This document shows positions 24,823 through 33,337 of a stretch of DNA of 64,000 nucleotides, piece after piece. This stretch comes from Sphingobacterium bambusae. Lineage in GTDB: Bacteria > Bacteroidota > Bacteroidia > Sphingobacteriales > Sphingobacteriaceae. Under the pieces are notes generated by a model. That model did no database searches. It was not told the origin of the DNA and was given only the letters and a program-made list of their open reading frames with translations. The stretch covers positions 4,278,001-4,342,000 of the forward strand of contig NZ_CP138332.1 of NCBI RefSeq assembly GCF_033955345.1, read 5' to 3'. Positions within the stretch are counted from its first letter, which is position 1. Each line of letters starts with the position of its first letter. Made by a program: the position numbers and the translations under genes.

Positions 24823-24880
24823 AATCACGCTATATATGGAACGGTTAAAATGAATGTTCCATGTATAGCGTGATTTTTTG
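24823..24880. terminator. Strong terminator after murA
   Basis: A near-perfect 20-bp stem (24823-24842 with 24856-24875, one mismatch near the loop end) with a 13-base loop, followed by T6 on the plus strand. It lies between convergent murA and the dehydrogenase gene. Confidence 0.9.
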
Positions 24881-24928
24881 TTTTGTCGCTGCTTGGTCTT
24901 ATCCAGATCGAACAGCTAATATGGATTT

Positions 24929-25909
24929 TTATGCTTTTTTGTAGACGTCAACGTTTACTACCTGCGGCATATTGTTGCCATTTTTTGCAGCGATGATATT
25001 ATTGGCTGCCAGCAGTGCCATTTGTGTTCTGGTTTCCAACGTTGCGGATCCTATATGTGGGAAAACGCAGGTATTGGACATCTTGAGCAGCGGATTATCG
25101 GGCTGCATTGGCTCTGGATCGGTAACATCTAGTCCTGCACCCCAGATCTCACCAGTAGACAACGCGTCTATGAGATCCAACTCATGATGTATCTTTCCGC
25201 GGGCAGTATTCACAAATATAGCCGAGCTTTTCATACGTTTAAAGGCATCTTTGTTAAAGCGGTATTGTGTCTCCTCCGTCAAGTTGCTGTGTACTGATAG
25301 TACATCACTTTGTGTAAGCAGTTGGTCGAAATTGACATAGGTCGCATCGACGAGACGTTCGGCTTCGATGTTGCGGCTTCTGTTGTGGTAGATAATCTTC
25401 ATGTCGTAAGCTGCTTGTGCTTTTCTCGCCAAGGAGAGCCCTATTCTGCCTAATCCGTAAATGCCCAGTGTTTTTCCTTGTATGGTTGTGCCGAGTTCTT
25501 TGGTGAATTCAAAGTCCGCCCATGCGCCATTTACAACTTGCATTGCTCTAAAGAAAGCTTTTCTTGATACGTTAAGCATAAGTAGAAATGCGATATCAGC
25601 AGTCGCGTCGCTCAATACGTCCGGTGTGTTGCTTACCGGGATTCCATGTGTGGTCGCTGCATCAAGATCTACGTGATCAAAACCTACGCTGGTCAGCGCT
25701 ACGCCTTTGAGATGCTTGCAGGCCTCGAAAAAATCTGCGTCGAGTTTTCCTTGTCCAACATTTAATAAGAAATCAACTTCTTGGCAGGCCTCGATGAGAT
25801 CCGGTTGCGGTAATCGGTGGCTAGATTCATTAATGTAAACTTCAAATCCCGATTTTTCCAATGCTTCTATTCCGGGACTAGGGATATTCTTTGAAATAAA
25901 TACCTTCAT
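24929..25909 (-). CDS. D-2-hydroxyacid dehydrogenase
   Basis: NAD(P)-dependent oxidoreductase of the 2-hydroxyacid family (glyoxylate/hydroxypyruvate reductase-like), 326 residues. The Rossmann motif GIYGLGRIG is at about 150-158, and catalytic Arg is in VNTARGKIH (about 232-240). Catalytic His is in PHIGSATLETR (about 284-294), which keeps the H-I-G-S-A-T form typical of glyoxylate/hydroxypyruvate reductases. The substrate cannot be fixed from sequence. It is the only minus-strand gene in the 18.5-32.4 kb plus-strand block and stands alone, divergent from amtB. Confidence 0.92.
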   Translation of the reverse strand: MKVFISKNIPSPGIEALEKSGFEVYINESSHRLPQPDLIEACQEVDFLLNVGQGKLDADFFEACKHLKGVALTSVGFDHVDLDAATTHGIPVSNTPDVLSDATADIAFLLMLNVSRKAFFRAMQVVNGAWADFEFTKELGTTIQGKTLGIYGLGRIGLSLARKAQAAYDMKIIYHNRSRNIEAERLVDATYVNFDQLLTQSDVLSVHSNLTEETQYRFNKDAFKRMKSSAIFVNTARGKIHHELDLIDALSTGEIWGAGLDVTDPEPMQPDNPLLKMSNTCVFPHIGSATLETRTQMALLAANNIIAAKNGNNMPQVVNVDVYKKA

Positions 25910-26065
25910 GCTTCTTTTTGCTAAACAATATACCGATTTTAATCTATTTATGGAAATTGCGGTTGGTGTAGTGTTTGTTCTTGTTGTTGCGCTCTATTTT
26001 TGCTTCATTTTTTTTATTAAATTCAATAAAAATACTTTTTAAATCTTATTTTTTTAAAAATACTA

Positions 26066-26095
26066 TTGTTTTGTTGTGTTTTTTACATATAATTG
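26066..26095 (+). promoter_or_regulatory. Candidate amtB promoter
   Basis: TTG at 26066-26068, 19 bases, then TATAATTG at 26088-26095, one base from TAnnTTTG. This leaves a leader of about 17 bases before the ATG at 26117. No obvious nitrogen-responsive operator is visible. Confidence 0.45.
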
Positions 26096-26116
26096 CATCG
26101 TTAAATTATAAAACTT

Positions 26117-27436
26117 ATGTCTACAGCACAGAAAAAATCATTATTTCCTTTTTTTATCATGGTTGCGTTGGTGGTAATAGCTTTTTTTAATCCATCCTTA
26201 CCTACGAATGCAAACGAATACGAGTATAACGGTGCCGATGTAGCTTGGATGCTTACGTCGACAGCACTTGTTTTGATCATGACACCAGGGTTGGCTTACT
26301 TTTACGGGGGTATGGTGAAAAAGAAAAATGTCATTTCGACGATGTTGCAGAGTTTTATCTGTATGGCGGTTGTGGCGGTAATATGGATTGCATTTGGCTT
26401 CAGTTTGGTTTTTGGAGATTCGGTAGGCGGGATTATCGGAAATCCAATGAGCTTTTTCATGTTTGACGGCGTGTTGGATCACGAGCCCTGGGCAGGTGCA
26501 CCCACCATTCCTTTTGCGTTGTTTGCTATGTACCAATTGAAGTTTGCTATTATTACGCCTGCTTTAATTACCGGCGCATTTGCTGAGCGCATACGTTTTA
26601 CCTCGTATATTCTTTTTATTTGTCTATTCTTTATATTCATTTATGCGCCACTTGCGCATGCTACTTGGCATCCAGATGGAATATTGTTTAAAATGGGGGT
26701 CTTGGATTTTGCCGGTGGAACCGTCGTGCACATGTCGGCTGGTTTAACCGCACTTGCGTCGGCTATCTATCTGAAGCAAGGAAACGAATGCAAAGAGCAT
26801 ACGCCAGCAAGGATTACCTATGTTCTTCTTGGCACGGGCTTACTATGGTTCGGTTGGTTTGGTTTTAATGCGGGTTCTGCATTTGGCGCATCAGCGCTAG
26901 CGGCAACAGCTATGGCCACAACAACTGCTGCATCGGGTGCGGCTGCTGTGATGTATATTCTGTTTGATGCTGCACGAGGTACTAAGCCGTCAGCTATGGG
27001 AACTTGTATTGGTGTAGTGGTGGGTTTGGTTGCCATTACTCCTGCAGCGGGATTCGTTACGGTTCCTCATTCCATCGTGATTGGCGCTGTAGCCGCCATT
27101 ATCAGCAGGCTGCTTATCGAATGGCGTACAAAATCCAATATTGACGATACTTTAGATGTTTTTCCAAGTCACGGTGTTGGTGGCATGGTCGGCATGATCC
27201 TTACAGGTGTATTTGCGCATTCTGCGATAAATGGAGCTGTAGAAACCAATGGATTGTATTATGGCGAAACAGGTTTATTTACCGCTCATATCATTGGGTT
27301 ACTCGGTGCAACGGTGTTTATTTTAGTATTGGCATTCGTATTGCTTAAAGTTACGGATATCATCACCCCACTTCGGGTGAATGCACAAGAAGAATTGGAA
27401 GGACTGGATCTTTCACAGCACGGTGAAAAATTATAA
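26117..27436 (+). CDS. amtB: Ammonium transporter
   Basis: Amt/MEP/Rh-family channel for ammonium uptake in the inner membrane. 439 residues: an N-terminal hydrophobic segment, then about 11 transmembrane helices. Signature segments are TPGLAYFYGGMVKKKNV (about 60-76), DFAGGTVVHMSAG with the first pore histidine (about residue 203), GFNAGSAFGAS, and FPSHGVGGMVGMILTG with the second pore histidine. No glnK-type regulator gene lies beside it, unlike in proteobacteria. It is preceded by a promoter candidate and followed by a terminator, so it is transcribed alone. Confidence 0.96.
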   Translation: MSTAQKKSLFPFFIMVALVVIAFFNPSLPTNANEYEYNGADVAWMLTSTALVLIMTPGLAYFYGGMVKKKNVISTMLQSFICMAVVAVIWIAFGFSLVFGDSVGGIIGNPMSFFMFDGVLDHEPWAGAPTIPFALFAMYQLKFAIITPALITGAFAERIRFTSYILFICLFFIFIYAPLAHATWHPDGILFKMGVLDFAGGTVVHMSAGLTALASAIYLKQGNECKEHTPARITYVLLGTGLLWFGWFGFNAGSAFGASALAATAMATTTAASGAAAVMYILFDAARGTKPSAMGTCIGVVVGLVAITPAAGFVTVPHSIVIGAVAAIISRLLIEWRTKSNIDDTLDVFPSHGVGGMVGMILTGVFAHSAINGAVETNGLYYGETGLFTAHIIGLLGATVFILVLAFVLLKVTDIITPLRVNAQEELEGLDLSQHGEKL

Positions 27437-27474
27437 AGATATATTACTACTAACTAAAATCCAATTGTGAATTG

Positions 27475-27501
27475 ACCGCGCTCCTGAAGCGCGGTTTTTT
27501 T
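27475..27501 (+). terminator. Terminator of amtB
   Basis: ACCGCGCT and AGCGCGGT with a 5-base loop, then T6. Confidence 0.92.
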
Positions 27502-27540
27502 ATTTCCTACATTAAACCTTATTATCTGCCCTAAAAAAAT

Positions 27541-27548
27541 TATATTTG
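27541..27548 (+). promoter_or_regulatory. -7 promoter element of lepA
   Basis: TATATTTG followed by CC, a perfect TAnnTTTG. It lies 29 bases before the lepA ATG at 27578, which gives an ordinary short leader. Confidence 0.6.
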
Positions 27549-27577
27549 CCAATTAGAATTTTTGGATAAAAACCTGT

Positions 27578-29368
27578 ATGAAGCATATACGTAATTTTTG
27601 TATTATCGCACATATTGACCATGGCAAAAGTACCTTGGCAGATAGGCTGTTGGAATTTACAAATACCATTTCTCAGCGCGAAGCCCAAGCACAATTGTTG
27701 GATAATATGGATTTGGAGCGCGAGCGTGGTATCACCATTAAATCGCATGCTATCCAAATGGAATATACCCAAGATGGTCAGCAATATATACTGAACTTGA
27801 TTGATACGCCGGGACACGTAGACTTCTCCTATGAGGTGTCACGTTCTATTGCGGCATGTGAAGGCGCTTTGTTGATTGTAGATGCTTCTCAAGGTATTCA
27901 GGCGCAAACAATATCAAATTTATATTTAGCCTTGGAACATGATCTCGAGATCATTCCTATCCTAAACAAAATGGATCTTCCGGGTGCTATGCCCGAAGAA
28001 GTGAAAGACCAGATCATTGATTTGATTGGTGGAAAACGTGAAGATATCATCCCGGCTTCCGGAAAAACAGGAATGGGAATTCCTGATATTCTGCGTGCTA
28101 TTGTGGAGCGTGTTCCTGCACCGGTGGGTGATCCAACAGCACCACTTCAGGCTTTGATTTTTGACTCCGTATTTAATTCATTCCGCGGTATTATGGCCTA
28201 TTTCAAAGTAGAAAATGGCGAAATCCGTAAAGGGGATAAGGTGAAGTTCGTCGCAACAGGTAAAGAGTATTTTGCCGACGAGATTGGTACCTTAAAATTG
28301 AATCAGGTAGCCAAGGATGTGGTACGAACAGGAGATGTAGGGTATATTATTTCGGGTATCAAGGAAGCGCGCGAGGTTAAAGTCGGCGATACCATTACAC
28401 ATCGTGAGCGTCCTTGCGACGCGGCGATACAAGGTTTTGAAGAAGTGAAGCCGATGGTATTTGCTGGTATCTATCCCGTTGATACGGAAGACTATGAAGA
28501 ACTGCGCGAGTCCATGCATCGCCTGCAGCTGAATGACGCTTCTTTGGTGTTTGAACCGGAATCGTCCGCAGCTTTGGGTTTCGGTTTTCGCTGTGGTTTC
28601 TTGGGTATGCTCCACATGGAGATTATTCAAGAACGTTTGGAACGCGAGTTCGATATGACCGTTATCACCACGGTGCCCAACGTGTCGTACAAAGCTTTTT
28701 TGTCTAAAGACCAAGAAGAGATTACGGTACACAACCCATCCGATTTACCCGATCCTAGCAAATTAGACTTTATTGAAGAGCCTTACATTAAGGCCAATAT
28801 TATCACGAAATCTGACTTCGTTGGTCCGGTGATGTCGTTATGTATTCAAAAGCGGGGTACAATCATCAACCAATCCTACTTGACATCTGATCGGGTAGAA
28901 CTGGTTTTTGAAATGCCGATGGGCGAGATTGTTTTTGACTTTTATGACAAGCTGAAAACGATATCTAAAGGATATGCCTCTTTCGATTACCACCAAATTG
29001 GCTATCGTAAATCTGATTTGGTTAAGCTCGATATCCGATTGAATGATGAGCCTGTAGATGCCTTGTCGTCCCTTATCCACCGTAGTAACGCATACGACTT
29101 CGGTAAGAAGATTTGTGAGAAATTAAAGGAACTTCTACCGCGTCAGCAGTTTGAAATACGTATACAGGCGTCAATCGGTGCTAAGATTATCGCTCGCGAG
29201 ACGATATCGGCTCTTCGTAAGGACGTGACGGCAAAATGCTATGGAGGGGATATCTCCCGTAAACGTAAACTTTTGGAAAAACAAAAGAAAGGAAAAAAAC
29301 GCATGCGGCAGGTAGGAAATGTGGAAATTCCACAATCGGCGTTTATGGCCGTTTTAAAACTGGATTAA
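27578..29368 (+). CDS. lepA: Elongation factor 4 (LepA)
   Basis: Ribosome-associated GTPase that back-translocates or remodels stalled or assembling ribosomes. 596 residues: G1 AHIDHGKST (11-19), the G3 loop DTPGHVDFSYEVSRS, G4 NKMDLPGA and G5 SGKTGMGI. EF-G-like domains II, III and V follow. The LepA-specific C-terminal domain has YHQIGYRKSDLVKLDIRLN and ends with the basic KRKLLEKQKKGKKRM segment. Length and motifs are standard. It starts the lepA-folD pair, with 39 bases between them. Confidence 0.98.
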   Translation: MKHIRNFCIIAHIDHGKSTLADRLLEFTNTISQREAQAQLLDNMDLERERGITIKSHAIQMEYTQDGQQYILNLIDTPGHVDFSYEVSRSIAACEGALLIVDASQGIQAQTISNLYLALEHDLEIIPILNKMDLPGAMPEEVKDQIIDLIGGKREDIIPASGKTGMGIPDILRAIVERVPAPVGDPTAPLQALIFDSVFNSFRGIMAYFKVENGEIRKGDKVKFVATGKEYFADEIGTLKLNQVAKDVVRTGDVGYIISGIKEAREVKVGDTITHRERPCDAAIQGFEEVKPMVFAGIYPVDTEDYEELRESMHRLQLNDASLVFEPESSAALGFGFRCGFLGMLHMEIIQERLEREFDMTVITTVPNVSYKAFLSKDQEEITVHNPSDLPDPSKLDFIEEPYIKANIITKSDFVGPVMSLCIQKRGTIINQSYLTSDRVELVFEMPMGEIVFDFYDKLKTISKGYASFDYHQIGYRKSDLVKLDIRLNDEPVDALSSLIHRSNAYDFGKKICEKLKELLPRQQFEIRIQASIGAKIIARETISALRKDVTAKCYGGDISRKRKLLEKQKKGKKRMRQVGNVEIPQSAFMAVLKLD

Positions 29369-29407
29369 TAAGTAAATAGTCAACCATACCTATAGGACGA
29401 TTAAACG

Positions 29408-30292
29408 ATGAATTTATTAGATGGTAAGCTGGTTTCAGCAAAGATAAAAGAAGACATCAAGCGAGATGCCGCAGTATTTACTGCGGAGGCAGGGCGTAAG
29501 CCTCACCTCGTTGCAATCTTGGTGGGTAACGATGGTGGTAGTGAGACATACGTCGCAAGTAAGATGCGCAATTGTGAATTGGTGGGTTTTGAATCGACGA
29601 ATATTCGCTATAACGTGGAGATCACAGAAGCCGAACTGATAGCTAAGATTCAAGAAATCAACCAAGATCCGACTATCGACGGATTAATTGTCCAACTTCC
29701 TCTACCGAAACATATCGATCCGGATAAAATTACCGAAGCGATCGATTACCGTAAAGACGTGGATGGCTTCCATCCGATCAATCTAGGTCGTATGCAGCGC
29801 AATCTTCCCTGTTTTATTCCAGCAACACCTTATGGTATCATGCTGATGTTAGACCACTATGGTATTGAGACAGCAGGTAAAAAAGCCGTTGTTGTGGGAC
29901 GTAGTAACATCGTTGGTTCACCGATGAGCATTTTATTGGCCCGCAATAGTACCCCTGGAAATTGTACGGTGACGCTTACACATAGTCGTACAGCCAACTT
30001 AAAAGAAGAGGTTCTTGCAGGCGATATCGTAGTTGCTGCAATCGGACGTAAGAACTTCGTGACTGCAGAGATGGTGAAGGAAGGCGCTGTAGTGATCGAT
30101 GTAGGGATTAATCGCGAAGATTCAACAGAGACGAAATCAGGATTTAAGTTGTATGGAGACGTGGATTTTGAAGAGGTGTCTAAAAAAGCCTCTTGGATCA
30201 CACCCGTACCGGGCGGTGTAGGTTTAATGACTATAGTAGGTTTGCTAAAGAACACCTTGGAAGCAGCGAAAGGAACAATTTATTCCAAATAA
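29408..30292 (+). CDS. folD: Bifunctional methylenetetrahydrofolate dehydrogenase/cyclohydrolase
   Basis: Interconverts 5,10-methylene-, methenyl- and 10-formyl-tetrahydrofolate, supplying one-carbon units. 294 residues. Family motifs are YVASKMRNCELVGF (with the catalytic Lys), DGLIVQLPLPKHID, KDVDGFHP, the Rossmann loop VVVGRSNIVGSPM and the C-terminal TPVPGGVGLMT. All are intact. It follows lepA closely and is likely co-transcribed with it. Confidence 0.97.
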   Translation: MNLLDGKLVSAKIKEDIKRDAAVFTAEAGRKPHLVAILVGNDGGSETYVASKMRNCELVGFESTNIRYNVEITEAELIAKIQEINQDPTIDGLIVQLPLPKHIDPDKITEAIDYRKDVDGFHPINLGRMQRNLPCFIPATPYGIMLMLDHYGIETAGKKAVVVGRSNIVGSPMSILLARNSTPGNCTVTLTHSRTANLKEEVLAGDIVVAAIGRKNFVTAEMVKEGAVVIDVGINREDSTETKSGFKLYGDVDFEEVSKKASWITPVPGGVGLMTIVGLLKNTLEAAKGTIYSK

Positions 30293-30303
30293 TAAAAACA
30301 CTT

Positions 30304-30319
30304 TTGGTATAAAAATTGT
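30304..30319 (+). promoter_or_regulatory. Possible sigma-54-type promoter of the lipoprotein gene
   Basis: TTGGTATAAAAATTGT fits the spacing of -24/-12 promoters (TGG-N8-TTG), although the -12 C is T. A near-identical 14-base string occurs at the end of the response regulator gene (about 3827-3841), where the -24 GG is lost. Weak support. Confidence 0.3.
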
Positions 30320-30366
30320 TTCTAGCATTAGTTAGCCAACAATAATTTTAAACAAAGGTAAGTAAC

Positions 30367-30873
30367 ATGAAAAAATTAGCTTTATTAGCCGTTGTTGCAG
30401 GAGCCCTGAGCATTGCGTCTTGCAACAGTAATCCATCGAAAGATAAAAATGCAGACGGTGAAGTCTCTGCAGGCGAACAATTAGATCATACCTTGGAAGA
30501 GGTGGATGAGCATGCGGGGCATGCCCATGCAGAGATGGATAAAGAGATTGCTGATGCGAAAGCACGCGTGGCACAAGCCGAAGCCGATTTGGAAGCCGCT
30601 GTAAAAAAAGGTGATAAGGAAGCCGAAAAGGCAGCTAAAGAATCTTTAGATGAAGCTAACACGGCTTGGGATAAAGTCAAAGCTACTGCCAAAAAAGCTG
30701 GACACGCCGTTGAAGAGGGAGCTGAAAAAGCTGTTGATGCGACCGGAAGAGCCGCACAGGCAACGGGGAAAGCCATCGATAAAGCTATAGATAAAACGGC
30801 AGATAAGGCCAATCAGGTAGCTGAAGATGCTGAACGCGAAGCTAAGAACGTTAAAGAAGCATTGAAAAATTAA
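30367..30873 (+). CDS. Alanine/lysine-rich amphipathic-helix lipoprotein
   Basis: 168 residues. A lipoprotein signal ends in the lipobox LSIASC (Cys21), followed by a charged linker with His/Glu (HTLEEVDEHAGHAHAEMD). The rest is a long amphipathic helix built from Ala-Lys-Glu-Asp repeats (about 65-168), of the kind seen in LEA-like, YtxH-like and apolipoprotein-like stress proteins. No catalytic motif. It should sit as a lipid-anchored rod in the envelope. Function unknown; protection of membrane or proteins under stress is a guess. It is flanked by its own promoter candidate and a terminator. Confidence 0.8.
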   Translation: MKKLALLAVVAGALSIASCNSNPSKDKNADGEVSAGEQLDHTLEEVDEHAGHAHAEMDKEIADAKARVAQAEADLEAAVKKGDKEAEKAAKESLDEANTAWDKVKATAKKAGHAVEEGAEKAVDATGRAAQATGKAIDKAIDKTADKANQVAEDAEREAKNVKEALKN

Positions 30874-30893
30874 AACACGCTAAAGTGAATTGA

Positions 30894-30925
30894 AAACGCC
30901 AAACGCTACGTTTGGCGTTTTTTTG
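30894..30925 (+). terminator. Terminator after the lipoprotein gene
   Basis: AAACGCCAAAC and GTTTGGCGTTT with a 5-base loop, running into a T7 tract. Confidence 0.92.
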
Positions 30926-30969
30926 TCCGCTCAATTAGGCCAAAGGCTATTGGGAAAAACGTCAACATA

Positions 30970-31422
30970 ATGAACCCAACGATAAAGAAACAGTTATTGG
31001 CATTTTGTCAAGAGAAAAACGAAGCACGCCTGCAAGAAATTATGTATGCTATGGCGCAGGCGCAGGAAGCGATTGAAAGCGACACAAAAAGTAGCGCAGG
31101 AGACAAGTACGAAACCTCGCGTGAAATGATACAACAGGACTTGAACCGCTATCAGCAGCAATTGATACAGGCAAAAAAGGACGCGGTCGTATTACAAAAA
31201 ATAGAACTCGAGCCCAAGCCTGAAGTTTCGCTGGGGTCATTAGTGGTCACCGATCAGGCAAATTATTTTATTGCTATAAGCTTAGGAAAGCAACAAATAG
31301 GTGACATGGATTACATGATTATTTCTGCCTCTTCACCTATTGGCCAGCTATTGATTGAGCAAGAGCTGGGTTATACTCTTCATTTTAATGGACTCAAGCA
31401 ACGTATAGTTGGGGTATATTAA
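30970..31422 (+). CDS. GreA/GreB-like small protein
   Basis: 150 residues. It has an N-terminal coiled coil (about 15-85, with SDTKSSAGDKYETSREMIQ) and a C-terminal globular part ending ISASSPIGQLLIEQELGYTL. The latter resembles the FKBP-like C-terminal domain of Gre transcript-cleavage factors (compare SPLG-x-ALLG). The coiled-coil tip lacks the clear acidic pair of classical Gre factors, so cleavage activity is doubtful and it may act as a secondary-channel regulator of RNA polymerase. This type is often mis-named 3-oxoacyl-ACP synthase in annotations. Assignment by pattern, moderate confidence. Confidence 0.65.
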   Translation: MNPTIKKQLLAFCQEKNEARLQEIMYAMAQAQEAIESDTKSSAGDKYETSREMIQQDLNRYQQQLIQAKKDAVVLQKIELEPKPEVSLGSLVVTDQANYFIAISLGKQQIGDMDYMIISASSPIGQLLIEQELGYTLHFNGLKQRIVGVY

Positions 31423-31511
31423 TGGTGTTGATCTTCTCAAAGACGTAAACAAATTGTAGTTCCCGTTGTTCATCTAAAAGAATTAGGGTTTAGATAAAAA
31501 ACGGAAAGACT

Positions 31512-32018
31512 ATGGTATATAATATGAATTGGTCAGTCATTAAAGGAGGGGCGATTGTGGCACTATTACTTATACTGGCAAGTTGCAAGCCGCAGGTATC
31601 CGATGCAGATGTGAAGGCAAAAGTGGAAACGATTGTTGCTACGCATCCCAATGTTGTAGTGGCGGTGAAGCGCGGCAAGGTCACCTTGTCTGGAATTGTC
31701 GGTACCGAAGAGGATCGGCGAAATTTGACAGCGGCAGCAAAGGAGGCAGATCCACAAAATGTGAAAGAAGTGATCGATGACCTTACGGTTGCTACGCTAC
31801 CTAGTGATAGCACACATACGGATGCAGAACTGAAGAATAAAGTGGACCTGCTCACAAAAGATTTCCCCCATGTAAAAGCAGAAATTATTGATGGCACCAT
31901 ACGTGTGTCAGGTTCCGTTGATCCAAATGACATGGAAAAAGTTAAGATGGGTTTCGAAGAATTAAACGCTAGACAGTTGGATATGTCGGCGCTAAAAATC
32001 AACCAAAAAAAGCCATAA
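31512..32018 (+). CDS. BON-domain lipoprotein
   Basis: 168 residues. The lipoprotein signal ends LLILASC. Then come two BON repeats (about 30-90 and 100-160; HPNVVVAVKRGKVTLSGIVG and FPHVKAEIIDGTIRVSGSV). BON domains bind phospholipid surfaces and are found in OsmY-type periplasmic stress proteins. An internal ATG at 31524 would shorten the signal by four residues and is equally plausible. Only 3 bases separate it from the next gene, another BON protein, so the two are co-expressed and may work together at the envelope. Confidence 0.85.
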   Translation: MVYNMNWSVIKGGAIVALLLILASCKPQVSDADVKAKVETIVATHPNVVVAVKRGKVTLSGIVGTEEDRRNLTAAAKEADPQNVKEVIDDLTVATLPSDSTHTDAELKNKVDLLTKDFPHVKAEIIDGTIRVSGSVDPNDMEKVKMGFEELNARQLDMSALKINQKKP

Positions 32019-32021
32019 AAT

Positions 32022-32447
32022 ATGACGCTGTTAGACAAATATAAATTGTTGTTGGATACTGCTAAGTCTTCAAATATTGAAGACTTAGTGTATGTGGAGC
32101 AAGAGGGTGTGCTTCAGATTAATGGGACTGCACCTAATGCTGATGTGAAGAACAAGCTTTGGAACGTATATAATCAAATCGATCCCAATTATATTTCTGG
32201 AGAGGTATCGCTGAATGTGGATTTGCCACATTCTACCGGCGGCACGTTAGCTCGTATCATCACACAGGAAGAAACGCTCAATGTTAGAAAAGGGCCAGGG
32301 ATCGATCAGCCTATTTTAGCAGAAATACATAAGGATGAACAGCTGACACTAATAAGCCCCGCCAACGACCAATGGTGGCTTGTGCGCACCAAAGAAGGAC
32401 AAGAAGGCTATTGTTATGCCCAATATGTAGAGCCTTTAACATCGTAA
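32022..32447 (+). CDS. BON plus SH3-domain protein without signal peptide
   Basis: 141 residues: one BON repeat (about 5-70) followed by a bacterial SH3 (SH3b) domain (about 75-138, with TLNVRKGPGIDQPILAEIHKDEQ and WWLVRTKEGQEGYCYAQYV). Bacterial SH3 domains often bind cell-wall peptides, yet I see no signal peptide, lipobox or membrane helix. Either it acts inside the cell or the export signal is unusual. It is tightly coupled to the preceding BON lipoprotein. Confidence 0.82.
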   Translation: MTLLDKYKLLLDTAKSSNIEDLVYVEQEGVLQINGTAPNADVKNKLWNVYNQIDPNYISGEVSLNVDLPHSTGGTLARIITQEETLNVRKGPGIDQPILAEIHKDEQLTLISPANDQWWLVRTKEGQEGYCYAQYVEPLTS

Positions 32448-32461
32448 TGCTGGCTGACATC

Positions 32462-33295
32462 CTATATGTTTTCCAGCGCGAAAGTCTCTGCTACACGAAT
32501 TCCTTTGTCCGTCTGCTTTAGGGTGCAGCAAGCGTGTACCGGGTCGTGTTCTAAGAATAGGATATACTCCTTGTCCACAATTTCCTGCCAATAGGACTGC
32601 CTTTCCTCCATAGTGGTCAATGGTCGAACGTCGTAGCTCATGACATAGGGTAGCGGGATGTGTCCTACGGAAGGAAGGAGATCAGCCATGTATAAAATAG
32701 TTTTTCCCTTATACGATATCTGTGGGAGCATCATGGACTCGGTGTGTCCATAAGCATACCGCATAGCTACGTTTGGAGAAAAGAGATCACCCTCTTTCAA
32801 AAATGCTAATTGTCCGCTTTCTTCGATAGGCAAGATATTCTCTTTTAAAAAGGATGCCTTTTCTCTCGGATTAGGATGCAGTGCCCAATTCCAATGTTTC
32901 TCATTGCTCCAAAATCTTGCGTTTTTAAAAGCGGGAAGTAAGCGTTCTCCTTCGCGAATTACCGCGCCTCCACAATGGTCGAAATGAAGGTGCGTAAGAA
33001 TGACGTCGGTTATATCGTCTCGGTGAAATCCATGCTGTGCTAATGAATTATCTAGCGTGGCGTCACCATGGCGAAAATAATGGCCAAAGAATTTGTCATC
33101 CTGCTTATCGCCCAAGCCGGTGTCGACCAAGGTCAATCGTTTTCCATCTTCGATCAGAAGCAATCGCGTAGCCCATGTGCAAAGATTCCGCTCATCAGCT
33201 GGATTCGTTCGTTGCCAAATCGATTTCGGAACTACGCCGAACATGGCACCACCATCTAACTTGAAAAAACCGGTATCAATAGTATATAGCTTCAT
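32462..33295 (-). CDS. MBL-fold metallo-hydrolase
   Basis: 277 residues of the metallo-beta-lactamase fold. The metal site THLHFDHCGG (about residues 106-115) supplies HxHxDH. Further ligands lie in YAYGHTESMM (about 183-192) and the late FLEHDPVH. The length and the N-terminal FKLDGGAMFGVVPKSIW resemble lactonase-like (AHL or related lactone) and sulfatase-like members. The substrate cannot be told. It is downstream of a LysR regulator on the same strand, which may control it. Confidence 0.9.
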   Translation of the reverse strand: MKLYTIDTGFFKLDGGAMFGVVPKSIWQRTNPADERNLCTWATRLLLIEDGKRLTLVDTGLGDKQDDKFFGHYFRHGDATLDNSLAQHGFHRDDITDVILTHLHFDHCGGAVIREGERLLPAFKNARFWSNEKHWNWALHPNPREKASFLKENILPIEESGQLAFLKEGDLFSPNVAMRYAYGHTESMMLPQISYKGKTILYMADLLPSVGHIPLPYVMSYDVRPLTTMEERQSYWQEIVDKEYILFLEHDPVHACCTLKQTDKGIRVAETFALENI

Positions 33296-33337
33296 CGTTG
33301 ATCTCTTGTATTGTATTTATTGTGTGTCGGACAATCA

